Below the pieces are notes generated by a model. That model was given only the letters and a program-made list of their open reading frames with translations, was not told where the DNA came from and did no database searches. Below, one piece after another: positions 8,101-16,325 of a DNA stretch of 42,107 bases (its first letter is position 1; every line of letters begins with the position of its first letter). The stretch covers positions 1-42,107 of the forward strand of contig JACPHJ010000163.1 in assembly GCA_016188675.1 (NCBI GenBank), read 5' to 3'. This DNA is from Planctomycetota bacterium (GTDB taxonomy: Bacteria > Planctomycetota > Brocadiia > Brocadiales > Brocadiaceae). The position numbers were made by a program, and so were the translations under genes.

Positions 8101-9072
8101 CTGCAGGTACTCCTGCCGGGACGGGAGAATGATGTCTTCCGGGCGCTGGGTTTTTATGCGGAAGAACTGTCCCTGCTCTTTGATTCGAATAAACGGACGG
8201 CATGGAAGCGATTCGGACAGATGCTCCAGGAAATGTGGAAGAGCTTCATGCTTTCTTCCATATTCGACCAGCCGAAGATTCGGCTGCCATCGAAATTCGT
8301 CACGGAACGACTCTGCCTCACTTTGCAAGCAAAGCCGGAAGTGCGGAAGGCTCGCCGATCCGAATTTCTCGGCCCCCCACCTCAACAATCGCCCAAAGTT
8401 GGGATCATCTGTGCCGCGCCCGCAGCCGATGTATACCCAGTGATATCCAAGCCAAAGATGCCGAAACAGTGTTTGAAACGTATCGTCACAAACGATGTGC
8501 GCATACGAGCGGCGCGAGAAGATTACAGATGTCGGAGACTCCCAATGGCCGTGGAGATGCAGGATGCCTTCCTGCATTTGATTCATGACGGGAAGCTCCG
8601 AACGATAATCGCTCCACAAGATGGGCTGTAGACTTAGATGGTTGGAAACGATCGAATCGTAGTTGGTAGTAGCGACAATCATTCCGCGTTGCGAAAGTTC
8701 GCGCAGGATATCGATCAGGACACCACTTTCCGGCGCGAGACGCAGACGACCAATTGAATTGGCTAGCCATGATTGGAAACCTTCCGCGCCTTCTCCGCCT
8801 AGCTCATCAACGATCAAATCCGCGACGTTCAATATCCGCTCGATATCTCCTGCTTGCTTGGCTTCATTCAAGCCGGATTCCTGCCGGTCTAGCCAATCCT
8901 GGCTCTTCCGATTCGCTGCTGCGCAATACTTGATTCCATTGCTCAACAGGCCAAGCCAAAGAGATGTAGGGTCGTGTGTGGCCGCGTACGAAACGCCAGC
9001 CCCTATAATGGCAACGACGGGGCGGGTGCCGTCAGCCAAGGTGCGAACGAGTTCTTCGACTTGAGTGGCCAT
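5158..9072 (-). CDS. SIR2-STAND NTPase, probable Avs5-like anti-phage NADase
   Basis: A 1304-residue protein. The N-terminal ~290 residues are a SIR2-type NAD-hydrolase domain: GAGVS at 24-28, catalytic-type Asn in TTNYD (N137), His in LHLHGH (about H174), and YIGCGRGTDDPNF near its end. Then comes a STAND-type NTPase with Walker A GPASHGKTT (350-358) and Walker B FIVDN (about 408), and some 800 residues of helical repeats likely to sense a trigger. In known SIR2-STAND systems such as Avs5, recognition of a phage protein sets off NAD depletion. The ATG at 9072 is preferred over an in-frame TTG at 9090; neither has a clear ribosome site. GC content (about 57%) is far above all neighbours. Transposase and integron-integrase remnants flank it, so it was probably acquired by transfer. 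No partner gene is seen. Confidence 0.75.
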   Translation of the reverse strand: MATQVEELVRTLADGTRPVVAIIGAGVSYAATHDPTSLWLGLLSNGIKYCAAANRKSQDWLDRQESGLNEAKQAGDIERILNVADLIVDELGGEGAEGFQSWLANSIGRLRLAPESGVLIDILRELSQRGMIVATTNYDSIVSNHLSLQPILWSDYRSELPVMNQMQEGILHLHGHWESPTSVIFSRRSYAHIVCDDTFQTLFRHLWLGYHWVYIGCGRGTDDPNFGRLLRWGAEKFGSASLPHFRLCLQSEAESFRDEFRWQPNLRLVEYGRKHEALPHFLEHLSESLPCRPFIRIKEQGQFFRIKTQRPEDIILPSRQEYLQGEVHRPKFVDALEQLLTRDGFAWLLGPASHGKTTAALLIATSPSRLNHPVYYLDLNDTPVAPVGTSVENVMQSLCRPCVLFIVDNVNRNEALARVLHDSWARHRRRSSVLFLGRSDPPSSVSFQPSRNLADLEDEAIHAYVELDDLEGLFRTLLSRLSQGRPPPIPPREVLSLWQETFASDLVAFCWALTARYRRLRLGDWDLPADAARQFVWAKYLEPLSTEERHNILVLATFARHELGLPPEVFQPQPFPLSLRMGIVLRKYNDGANDHFHLSEPGFGALLLGAVEPGVFNEANEISSVCAKSPSVAAAYSARLEASGERDKARTIATLFLQDSGAKWLLADHLPWAVDTVRRILRLHAANVPEVDDWLTRDPRHLIQAFHTQPFGALGHLIRYAADHLPGVLERITAIVAEPIIQDALAQRLAKVPPYDLMQFFESLKSEGLKSPVQGLWAKVATPENASLFISRALQGSLSQLDYFFRKAAAHRRKHFVALLWGELGRPESVDKIVRNGLHDSLHHFARLASQAVKMKRDALAASLWENFSRRHHWCQILTQLVSDAPQNSATFLATLKTARQLELLEWLWRMLRYRRTQIAFLRNALQGVLHTLTNFLDYAQREGHDSLVLALWQRLETLELKTLLADRALSGLLSELGRFLERALAQGRAEQVRGLIQEILSGHRRKVFDQKLGQSSADQMIGFFQRLDPNLIGEVVANFDAQSWLAIRERRHALPPYGLAALFKLFHEIGREDITIGEATAVIKLASFENWDHPTIGLELLGSVIRYAELATDEEVEGFLLRSVSPSWLDYRLVKGSAEAVANFLCIVAAKGVHCHAAVDRLCLLDLLAESLADLPSKGLDRGLKALALIGAGALVGLRPSGTGREVKGSQKIAREIVSELSQNHMWGVLKLQVWVGVWVLSGESSLEQFLKACKESFAQFWSRIEREKPVSVAVQHLSDLMVDWLRSAEQAPSSEVPSLYDS

Positions 9073-9522
9073 GGGGTATCGTGAATCCAATAAGAGCCAA
9101 GTTCAGGTATATTGTATGCCCATGTCTGGATCGAAGTTAGCCCACTCTCGATGCCTAGTTCTCAAAGACGTGTCCCCAAAATTCCGGCAGCCTCCCACCC
9201 TCCATCTTGATAATGTCGTATTCGACCCGCGCCGGCCGCTAGCTCGTATCCGTATAAATGGGGCCACTCAAGTGTGAATGCAACCAGTCAGCTGCATGGC
9301 AACAAGGAGAAGAGGGACGTTGTGTACTGCCGTTTCATCTCACGCCGCCGAACATTAAGTAGGCGTACTAACAGCCGTAAAATAATACAGCTATAGTACA
9401 TATAATACCCTTACTGGTAGCGTATTATACGCCTATTTGGGCATATACTAAGGTTCATAAACAATTTACCGATAATATAATATAAATTGCAAGATATTTT
9501 TTAAAAAACGAAAATTAAATAT
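9073..9522. other. intergenic junction between imported and AT-rich DNA
   Basis: Bases 9073 to about 9340 keep the high GC of the SIR2-STAND gene but show no supported gene. From about 9350 the DNA turns AT-rich. An 8-bp inverted pair (9360-9367 TAGGCGTA, 9428-9435 TACGCCTA) frames the change. In integron logic the attI site and the leftward promoter would lie here, but I cannot identify either. Confidence 0.4.
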
Positions 9523-9767
9523 ATGTCCAAACCTAAATTACTTGATCAGAGACGTAATACGATTCAGGTAAAGCACTATAGCATGAGGATTGAAGAGGCA
9601 TATGTACACGGATCAAACGATTTATCCTTTTCCACGGAAAGCGTCACCCATTACACATGGGAGAAAACGAAGTCAGTAAATTTCTTTCACATCTTGCTGT
9701 TGAGGGAAAGATATTTGCTTTTACTCAAAATGACATATTCGTAATATTTGTCATGCTGAGAAAGTGA
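9523..9767 (+). pseudogene. integron integrase (IntI-type) N-terminal remnant, frameshifted
   Basis: The first 28 codons read MSKPKLLDQ, then IQVKHYSMRIEEAYV, the standard opening of integron-type tyrosine recombinases. One base is missing near 9607-9611, where the family has V-Q-W-I-K. After a shift the match continues as IKRFILFHGKRHP, MGENEV, FLSHLAVEGK and FTQN up to about 9731, then ends. The catalytic domain (Arg, His and Tyr residues, about 240 residues) is missing. It is transcribed away from the SIR2-STAND gene, the arrangement of an integron integrase and its first cassette. Confidence 0.75.
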
Positions 9768-9827
9768 AAACGACCTAACGGCCAAGAATCTCAATTTGGT
9801 AAATCTGCTGGATATAACCCGAAAATA

Positions 9828-9867
9828 AAAAGGCTACTAAAAGATACAATTCTCTTAGTAGCCTTTT
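9828..9867 (-). terminator. intrinsic terminator of the formate dehydrogenase gene
   Basis: A perfect 13-bp stem (AAAAGGCTACTAA / TTAGTAGCCTTTT) with a 14-nt loop. On the minus strand it is followed by a T-rich tract, 24 bases after the fdhA stop. Confidence 0.75.
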
Positions 9868-9890
9868 CAGTAGCCTTTCACCTGAAAATC

Positions 9891-12590
9891 TTATATTTTT
9901 TCTATCTTTGCCCCGCAGACCTTGTACTCGGCCGTCTGGGTGATGTTGTCGTAGGCGTCCTTTGTCAGCTTGTTCACGGCGGACTCTACAAAGTGCATGG
10001 GTATCCAGATAATGCCTTTCTTCACCTTATCGGAAACCTCGGCGCGGGCAGTTATACATCCGCGGCGCGTACAGATCCTTACCGTCTCACCATCAAAGAT
10101 ACTTAATTCACCGGCATCGGACTGATGTATTTCTACAAAACAATCATTTGTCTTGTGAATAATACCGGCTGATCTCCGTGTCATAGTCCCTGCATTGTAA
10201 TGATAGAGGGTGCGTCCGGTGGTGAGCAGTAATGGATATTGCTTGTCGGGACTTTCGGCAGGCGCACGATACGGCAACATGAAAAACTTGCCAAGCCCTC
10301 GGGTAAACTTGCCTTCATGCAGGAATTTAGTGCCGGGATGTTTTGTGTCAGGACATGGCCATTGAATGCCATTACTCTCAATCCGTGCATAATTAATCCC
10401 TGCTAATGTGGGCGCCAGGCTGGCAATCTCATCCCATATCTCTTTAGGAGACGGGTAATCCATTTTGTAACCCATGCGATTGGACAATTCACAGATAATC
10501 TGCCAATCTGGTTTTGTATTTCCAATGGGGCTAATGGCCTTGCGCACGCGCTGTACGCGGCGTTCCGTGTTCGTAAAGGTGCCGTCCTTTTCGGCAAAAC
10601 TGGTGGCTGGCAGCACAACGTCCGCATATTTGGCCGTCTCTGACATAAAAATATCCTGCACGACAAGGAATTCCAGATTTTTCAAGCCATTGACGGTATA
10701 GTTCTGATTTGGCTCGCTCATGACCGGGTCTTCTCCAATCACGTACAGCGCCTTAAACTGACCCTTGTTCATGCGTTCAAACATAGTTGGCGAGGTGGCC
10801 CCTTGCGTTTTTGGTAATTTAACACCCCATGCCTTTTCAAACTTTTCAACAATTGCCGGGTCTGAAAGATACTGGTAACCATGCATCCTGTCGGGCAATG
10901 AGCCCATATCCGTGGCGCCCTGTACGTTATTCTGACCACGAATGGGGTTGACGCCAGTGCTGGATTTCCCAATATGGCCAGTCAGCAAGGCAAGGTTTGC
11001 AATGGTTCGCACATTATCAGTACCGCAGGTATGCTCGGTAATACCCAAGGTATAGAATATTGCTGATTTCTCAGATTTAGCATACATTCTGGCCGCCTGC
11101 CGGATATCCTCAGCGGGAATGCCCGTATATTCAGCAGCCTTCTCAGGCGTGATATCTTTCACAAAGGTTTTGAACTCTTCAAACCCTTCAGTGCGTGTTT
11201 TTATGAATTCCTTATTTTCAAGGCCTTCGGCAAGGATAACGTTAGCAATCGCATTCAATAACCAGTTGTCCGTACCAGGCCGTACAGGGAGATACAATTT
11301 AGCATGCTGGGCAAACCAGATTCTACGCGGGTCTGCCACGATGAACGTACATCCCTTCCTCAGCGCCTTCTTCATTTCCAAACCCACAATGGGATGGGCT
11401 TCTGTCGGATTACCACCGATGAGGAAGATGAGTTTACAATCCTTGATTTCGCCAATTGAATTGGTCATCGAGCCGCTACCGAATGACATCGCCAGACCGG
11501 CGACGGTATGGGCGTGTCAAGTCCGGGCACACTGGTCCACGTTGTTCGTCCCAATCGTAGCCCGCGCAAATTTCATAGACAGATAGTTTTCTTCATTGGT
11601 GCATCGCGAAGAACTGAATACCCCGATGTTATCAGCCCCGTGTTTCGCTTTTATTTCACCCAATTTGCTGGCAACCAAGTCAAGCGCCTCGTCCCACGTT
11701 GCTTCTTCAAATTTCCCGTTTTTCTTTATAAGCGGGTGTTTCAGCCTGTCGGCATGATGAATAAAATCATATCCAAAACGCCCCTTCACGCACAAGTTTC
11801 CATCGTTAGGAATAGATCCTGCCTTTGAGGTTACTTTAACAACGCGATTCCCTTTCACATTCAGATACATCGTACAGCCGACACCGCAATAGGCGCAGGT
11901 GGTTTTGACTTCCTTGAATTCCCAATCGCGCCCCATTCCTACGGCCTGTTTCTCTACCAATGAACCCACGGGACATGTAGAAACACACTGGCCGCACAAC
12001 ACGCACGTTGTGTCGCGCCGGGGCTTTCCGAATGGCGTCCCCGTCTCTGTTTCAAATCCACGGTTTTTAAAATCAATTGCATAATCCTGCTGCACTTCCG
12101 CGCATATGCGGACACATCGGCCGCACAGGATACACTTGCTGGTATCTTGCTGAATAACAGGATTATCATCCTCTGTGATCCCGCCGTCAGGTTTCTCAAA
12201 AAAACGGCTTTCTCTCACACCGTACTCATAAGCATAGTCCTGCAGTTTGCACGTACCGCATTTCTCACACGTCATGCAATCCCTGGGGTGGTCTGAAAGG
12301 ATTAACTCTAAAACCATCTTCCGTGTTTTTAAGACTTTTTCGGAATCGGTACGAACTACCATACCATCGGTCGCTTCTGTATTACAGGATGTAGTAAGCG
12401 CGCTGGTTTTTCCTCTTTCTACCTCTACCATACAAACACGGCACGCAGCAAAGGGTTCAAGGCGTGGGTCGTGACAGAGGGTTGGAATACGAACACCAAT
12501 GGAATTGGCCGCCTGCAAGATCGTCTTGCCTTTAGCCACCTCTATAGCCTTACCGTCAATATTTACTTTAATTTTTGGAATCATTACCAT
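9891..12590 (-). CDS. fdhA: formate dehydrogenase alpha subunit, selenocysteine-containing
   Basis: Molybdopterin (bis-MGD) oxidoreductase of 899 residues oxidising formate to CO2. Order: N-terminal [2Fe-2S] domain (C39, C50, C53, C69), NuoG-like cysteine motif (DHPRDCMTCEKCGTCKL), two [4Fe-4S] ferredoxin motifs (CILCGRCVRIC, CVLCGQCVSTC), a further [4Fe-4S] site (CAYCGVGC), then the MGD-binding body. TGA at 11517-11519 is codon 358 in the context NNVDQCART-U-HAHTVAGL, the conserved active-site Cys/Sec position of formate dehydrogenases, and the frame stays open for 541 codons beyond it. A SECIS hairpin follows. It would otherwise be mis-split into two ORFs. AAGGAGA precedes the ATG. No beta or gamma subunit gene is nearby; the domain set suggests partners related to NuoEF or ferredoxin. 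Confidence 0.92.
11489..11519 (-). promoter_or_regulatory. selenocysteine UGA with bacterial SECIS hairpin
   Basis: On the coding strand the UGA is followed by 18 bases and then the loop GGUCU, closed by the 5-bp stem UCGCC/GGCGA (11489-11503). The loop sequence and the 18-base spacing match the SECIS of E. coli fdhF, which binds SelB. The genome should therefore encode SelA, SelB, SelC and SelD elsewhere. Confidence 0.88.
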
Positions 12591-12624
12591 AAATAATTAT
12601 CTCCTTAACATTGAATTGGGTTGG

Positions 12625-12651
12625 GTTGGGTTTTAAAAGACAAAACCCAAC
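12625..12651. repeat. leader palindrome upstream of fdhA
   Basis: A perfect 10-bp stem, on the coding strand GTTGGGTTTT, loop GTCTTTT, AAAACCCAAC, beginning 35 bases upstream of the start codon. It matches the hairpin in front of narK in sequence and placement. Confidence 0.7.
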
Positions 12652-12652
12652 A

Positions 12653-12722
12653 CCTTTTACCCACCCCTCAATCCCCTCCCAGGGGGGGACTTCTTTTATT
12701 CCCCTCTTGAGAGGGGCAGGGA
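12653..12722. repeat. dispersed repeat upstream of fdhA
   Basis: The first 40 bases match 1581-1620 in front of narK almost exactly (CCCACCCCTCAATCCCCTCC core). The rest is a second C/G-run inverted repeat. Confidence 0.65.
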
Positions 12723-12772
12723 TGTGTTTATCATTTGCATATTTAAAAAGTTTGAAATTCCAGAACATAAAT

Positions 12773-13576
12773 CTAACTTATCATAATTCCTGCATAACCT
12801 ACTACCTGGTCATAATCGCCCGTAGTGTCCCCACTGGTTTCATAACGCACCAGTTCGGCCTTTTTAGCTCCCCGTTCCTTAGAACATACCAGCATAACAA
12901 CCGCTGGGTAAATGCCGCACATTGTGATGCGCATTTCATGAACCTTGCTATACAAATTATCCTCGTTAAGATCAAGGATTTCGTCTATGGCAATCTTGTC
13001 TTTCCTGTTAGCAGACGCCTGCGACTCGTGATGCGTCATGTCAGACGAAGCTACTACCAGGGCGTCAGGACTTAATTTATGCAACACCTGCGATAGACTT
13101 TTCCCGATATTTTTGAGGTCTACGACATTCCTAGAAGAAATAACCATCACCACGATTTTAATATGAGGATTAAAGTATTGAATAAAAGGTATCTGTACCT
13201 CTGCAGCATGCTCGTACAGATGGGCTTCCCGGTCTTTCTCAACAAGGTCACAGACGCGCACCAGTTCGTCCACTACCTTTTCATCCACCCCAACTTCTCC
13301 CAGGGGCGTTTGCCACGACCCGCCAGGCCAGATGGAATACGGCACACCATAACCTGTATGATTGGGCGCTAATATCACTACCGTATTGGGTATTTTAATC
13401 CTTGAATAAAGATTCCCTGCAACTCGTCCTGAATACATATATCCGGCATGCGGAGAAACAATGCCCAAGACGGCCTGCTTCTTACAATCTTTAACTACAA
13501 AGCCTTCAATATCGCTCTTTAGCTGGGCTGCATCTCCGCTATAAAAACTGCCCGCAACAGCAGGATGTCTTATCAT
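12773..13576 (-). CDS. Memo-family protein (AmmeMemoRadiSam protein B)
   Basis: A 267-residue protein of the Memo/non-haem extradiol-dioxygenase-like fold. The metal-type residues of the family are present: H43 in SPHAGYMYSG, H73 in APNHTGYG, histidines in SSDMTHHE and the late Cys in VCSKERG. Length is typical. The bacterial function is not established; Memo proteins often accompany an AMMECR1 protein and a radical SAM protein, but neither is adjacent here. It lies 182 bases upstream of fdhA on the same strand, with a dispersed repeat between, so co-transcription is possible. GAGAAG precedes the ATG. Confidence 0.85.
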   Translation of the reverse strand: MIRHPAVAGSFYSGDAAQLKSDIEGFVVKDCKKQAVLGIVSPHAGYMYSGRVAGNLYSRIKIPNTVVILAPNHTGYGVPYSIWPGGSWQTPLGEVGVDEKVVDELVRVCDLVEKDREAHLYEHAAEVQIPFIQYFNPHIKIVVMVISSRNVVDLKNIGKSLSQVLHKLSPDALVVASSDMTHHESQASANRKDKIAIDEILDLNEDNLYSKVHEMRITMCGIYPAVVMLVCSKERGAKKAELVRYETSGDTTGDYDQVVGYAGIMIS

Positions 13577-13788
13577 AAACTTCTCAACTATATTTGGTGT
13601 ATTTAAACCTGGCTATTTTGTCTGTAAAAATATAAATATAATTTAACATGGCATTATTAAACAGTCAAACTTCTTTTAAATTGATTTTTTATTTGAAAGA
13701 TACGTGTATTATGGTTTAGAATTTTGAAATTAGTTTATGTAAAGGAATTTGGAAAACAGAAATACATTGTCATTTAAGGAGTTAGATT

Positions 13789-14853
13789 TTGGCTAAGGCA
13801 TTGGCTTTATTATCGGGTGGTTTAGACAGCACACTGGCTATCCGCGTTATTCAACAACAGGGAATCGAGGTAATTGCGCTTAATTTTGTAACGGTATTTT
13901 GTCGCTGTACGTCCCATGGCAGCTGTAAACTCGAAGCGGTAAAGGTTTCTGAAAAGTTTGGAATACCAATCAAGGTCATCAACACGACGGAACGGTTTCT
14001 GGAACTCGTCAAGAAACCCAAATTTGGATATGGAAAGAATATGAATCCCTGCATCGATTGCCGGATCAATATCTTTCGCATAGCGGGGGAATACATGCGG
14101 GAGATTGGCGCCGATTTTATTATTACCGGCGAGGTGTTGGGGCAAAGACCGATGTCTCAGCGAAAAGAAGCTATGAAGATTATTGACAAAGAGGCGAACC
14201 TTACCGGACTTGTCCTGAGACCTTTGTGCGCCAAGCATATGGAGCCTACAATCCCTGAGAAACTGGGGATTGTAGACAGGAATCAGTTGCTTCAGATTCG
14301 GGGACGCTCCAGAAAGAACCAGATACAGCTTGCCGATGTATTCCAGATCAAAGACTATCCCTGCTCTGCAGGCGGATGCCTGCTTACCGATCCGGAGTTT
14401 GCGCATCGTATGCGGGATTTAGTCAATACCTGTGATGCAAATACCAATGATGTCAATTTATTAAAGGTCGGAAGGCATTTCAGACTCGACTCGCAAACGA
14501 AGGTTATTGTCGGCAGAAATGAGGAGGATAATACAAGACTTGAGTCGCTTTCGAAGGAAGGAGATTATCTTTTAACCCTGGTTGATATGCCAGGGCCTTT
14601 CACCCTTATCCGCGGGGAAATCAACGAGGAAAAGGTTCAGACTGCAGCGCGAATTACTGCCAGGTACGGGAAGTCACAAGTTCTGCCTTCAGTAAAAGTC
14701 TCTGTGAAACAGGTGGGAAATAGTGCCGCTGAAAGTATCGTTGAGATTACGCCAATGAGCCAGGAAGAAGTGGACAAACTCATACTTAAAAAATCACAAA
14801 CGAGTAACGTCTCTGGTGAAATATCCAAGGTAACAGAGCTCGATGTTGGGTAA
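13789..14853 (+). CDS. PP-loop ATPase, MnmA/ThiI-like (putative tRNA thiolation)
   Basis: A 354-residue cytoplasmic protein. The N-terminal domain holds the PP-loop SGGLDS near residue 10, used by enzymes that adenylate tRNA bases before sulfur transfer. Two Cys-rich stretches follow (CRCTSHGSC and NPCIDCR), then a further pair in CSAGGCLL. The C-terminal ~130 residues contain VGRHFRLD and DYLLTLVDMPGPFT, as in TrmU-like proteins with an NFACT-R-like tail. The start is TTG, supported by AAGGAG 8 bases upstream. Divergent from the Memo gene across a 212-base gap. The thiolated position is not predictable; it could also act on another sulfur acceptor. Confidence 0.7.
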   Translation: MAKALALLSGGLDSTLAIRVIQQQGIEVIALNFVTVFCRCTSHGSCKLEAVKVSEKFGIPIKVINTTERFLELVKKPKFGYGKNMNPCIDCRINIFRIAGEYMREIGADFIITGEVLGQRPMSQRKEAMKIIDKEANLTGLVLRPLCAKHMEPTIPEKLGIVDRNQLLQIRGRSRKNQIQLADVFQIKDYPCSAGGCLLTDPEFAHRMRDLVNTCDANTNDVNLLKVGRHFRLDSQTKVIVGRNEEDNTRLESLSKEGDYLLTLVDMPGPFTLIRGEINEEKVQTAARITARYGKSQVLPSVKVSVKQVGNSAAESIVEITPMSQEEVDKLILKKSQTSNVSGEISKVTELDVG

Positions 14854-14902
14854 AGTGTTTCACTAAAAACCTTATGAACGACAGGTTGAGGAATATTTTC
14901 AG

Positions 14903-16066
14903 ATGAATTTAAATATAAAATTCAAAAACCCATTTAAACGCCTCGTAAACACGACCGGGGTGGATTCTGGCGCTCAAAAAAGGACATTCATTAAAACAGA
15001 TAAGCAAATATACACGATCATCGGAATTGCCTTTGCTGTTTCAGCGGTTGCCCTCATATGTTACTGGCTTTTAAGAGAAAGACCTTACTATAATAATCTG
15101 CTTACCGAAAAAGACGAACTGATTAAGACACTGAAATTCACGCGGGACAAGTTGAAAAAAATTCATGAAAATACCGTAGCCAGTTATGAAGAAAAATTAA
15201 AAGGCGAATACGTCCCAAAATCCATTTATGACGATAAAATCAATGACTACGAGCAAAAACTAACCTCTTACAAAGATAAATACATTCCCAAAGAAGAACA
15301 TGAAAAACAAGTAGCAGAATTAGAACGACGCCTTAAAGAAGAAACTTTATCAGAAGAAAATGTATCCAAAAAAGAATATGCACAAAAAGTCACCTCACTG
15401 GAGCAAAAGGTCTCCATTCTGGAAGATAAAAATCTCGATCTGAAGGCGACGCTAGAAAAATCTGTAGAATTCATTAAAGGGGAAAAAGATGCATTGGAAA
15501 ATATGCTTATATTGGAGCGAAAAAGGACATTTATTCCTTCTCTGATCCTGCCTGAAACTAAAAATAATGCACTGACTGCCGATGGATTAAAAAAATTAGT
15601 GGCCATAAAAGAAAAGTTAAAAAATATTGACGAAATGAATCTTTCTTTAAAATCTGATACGTATTTTGGAATGGGTCTTGTTTCCTATTACAACAAACAG
15701 CCCGATGAATCAATTGAACAGTGGGAAAATGCAGTATCTTTGAACAAAAACAATCTCAAGGCATACATCTGTCTTGGGATTGTTTATAACGAAGAAAATA
15801 TGACTGACAATGCAATAAAAATCTTGAAACGCGCCCTTGAGATCAATCCTAAATATGCCACCATACATCTTACTCTAGCCCGCATTTACGAGCAAAAAGG
15901 TGCGTTAGATGACGCAGTTTATGAATACTTGAAGGTACTTGAAATAAATCCGGAAACCGTGGATATTCATAACAAACTAGGGACTCTTTACGAAAAAAAG
16001 GGCTTGAAAGAAGAGGCGAAAAAATCCTTTGCCCAGTATGAAAAATTAAAGGGGAGGGGGAAATAA
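14903..16066 (+). CDS. membrane-anchored coiled-coil TPR protein
   Basis: A 387-residue protein. A single membrane segment at about 36-55 follows a basic N-terminus. Residues 60-215 are a Lys/Glu-rich coiled coil with an irregular repeat (Y..K.I..YEQKL, YIPKEEHEKQV). From about 250 to the end come TPR units (FGMGLVSYYNKQPDESIEQWE, then KAYICLGIVYNEENMTDNAI, and two more). Such proteins scaffold complexes at the membrane; no enzyme motif is seen. It starts 49 bases after the PP-loop gene and is probably in its operon. Confidence 0.7.
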   Translation: MNLNIKFKNPFKRLVNTTGVDSGAQKRTFIKTDKQIYTIIGIAFAVSAVALICYWLLRERPYYNNLLTEKDELIKTLKFTRDKLKKIHENTVASYEEKLKGEYVPKSIYDDKINDYEQKLTSYKDKYIPKEEHEKQVAELERRLKEETLSEENVSKKEYAQKVTSLEQKVSILEDKNLDLKATLEKSVEFIKGEKDALENMLILERKRTFIPSLILPETKNNALTADGLKKLVAIKEKLKNIDEMNLSLKSDTYFGMGLVSYYNKQPDESIEQWENAVSLNKNNLKAYICLGIVYNEENMTDNAIKILKRALEINPKYATIHLTLARIYEQKGALDDAVYEYLKVLEINPETVDIHNKLGTLYEKKGLKEEAKKSFAQYEKLKGRGK

Positions 16067-16084
16067 TCCTGAACAACAAGTAAA

Positions 16085-16310
16085 GAATCCACCCGCGGAG
16101 CAGGTGGCTTTGGGTTAACCCCTAAAAGGGGATGAGTTTGCCATTTGTACTCATTACGCAAACTGTAAGTAATTCCCGTAGTGTGTAGAACTAACAGCGA
16201 TTCGTTTTCATGCAATACCGGCATGGCGAAACCAGTTCCGTCATACTTATCGAAGGGTATAACTGGCATAGCCGTTGTTCTCTGACCACGCCCACAGGAC
16301 GTGGTTTTCT
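16085..16310 (-). mobile_element. possible IS200/IS605-type end remnant
   Basis: No gene of normal composition fits this stretch. It is dense in small hairpins: CCACC/GGTGG at 16089-16107, CCCC/GGGG at 16119-16131 and ACCACG/CGTGGT at 16285-16305. On the minus strand an open frame (SCGRGQRTTAMPV, then PVLHENESLLVLH) reads like the low-complexity tail that follows the zinc ribbon in some TnpB proteins. Hairpins after such a tail fit an IS200/IS605 right end and its guide-RNA region. No TnpA or TnpB body is present. This is a pattern judgement without a database match. Confidence 0.33.
16285..16309 (+). terminator. possible intrinsic terminator
   Basis: A 6-bp stem ACCACG/CGTGGT with a 9-nt loop is followed by TTTTCT on the plus strand, about 220 bases past the TPR gene. 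It may instead be part of the mobile-element end. Confidence 0.4.
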
Positions 16311-16325
16311 ACATTATTAATAAAA

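Noticed and set aside
7792..8631. Long open frame on the plus strand (279 codons) and several others across 5.4-9.1 kb
   Set aside because: They lie antisense to the SIR2-STAND gene, are a product of its high GC content, and show no family features or ribosome sites.
9891..12590. Two separate genes (or a pseudogene) for a split molybdopterin oxidoreductase
   Set aside because: The only interruption is a TGA exactly at the Cys/Sec site, in frame with what follows and with a SECIS hairpin; one selenoprotein gene explains everything.
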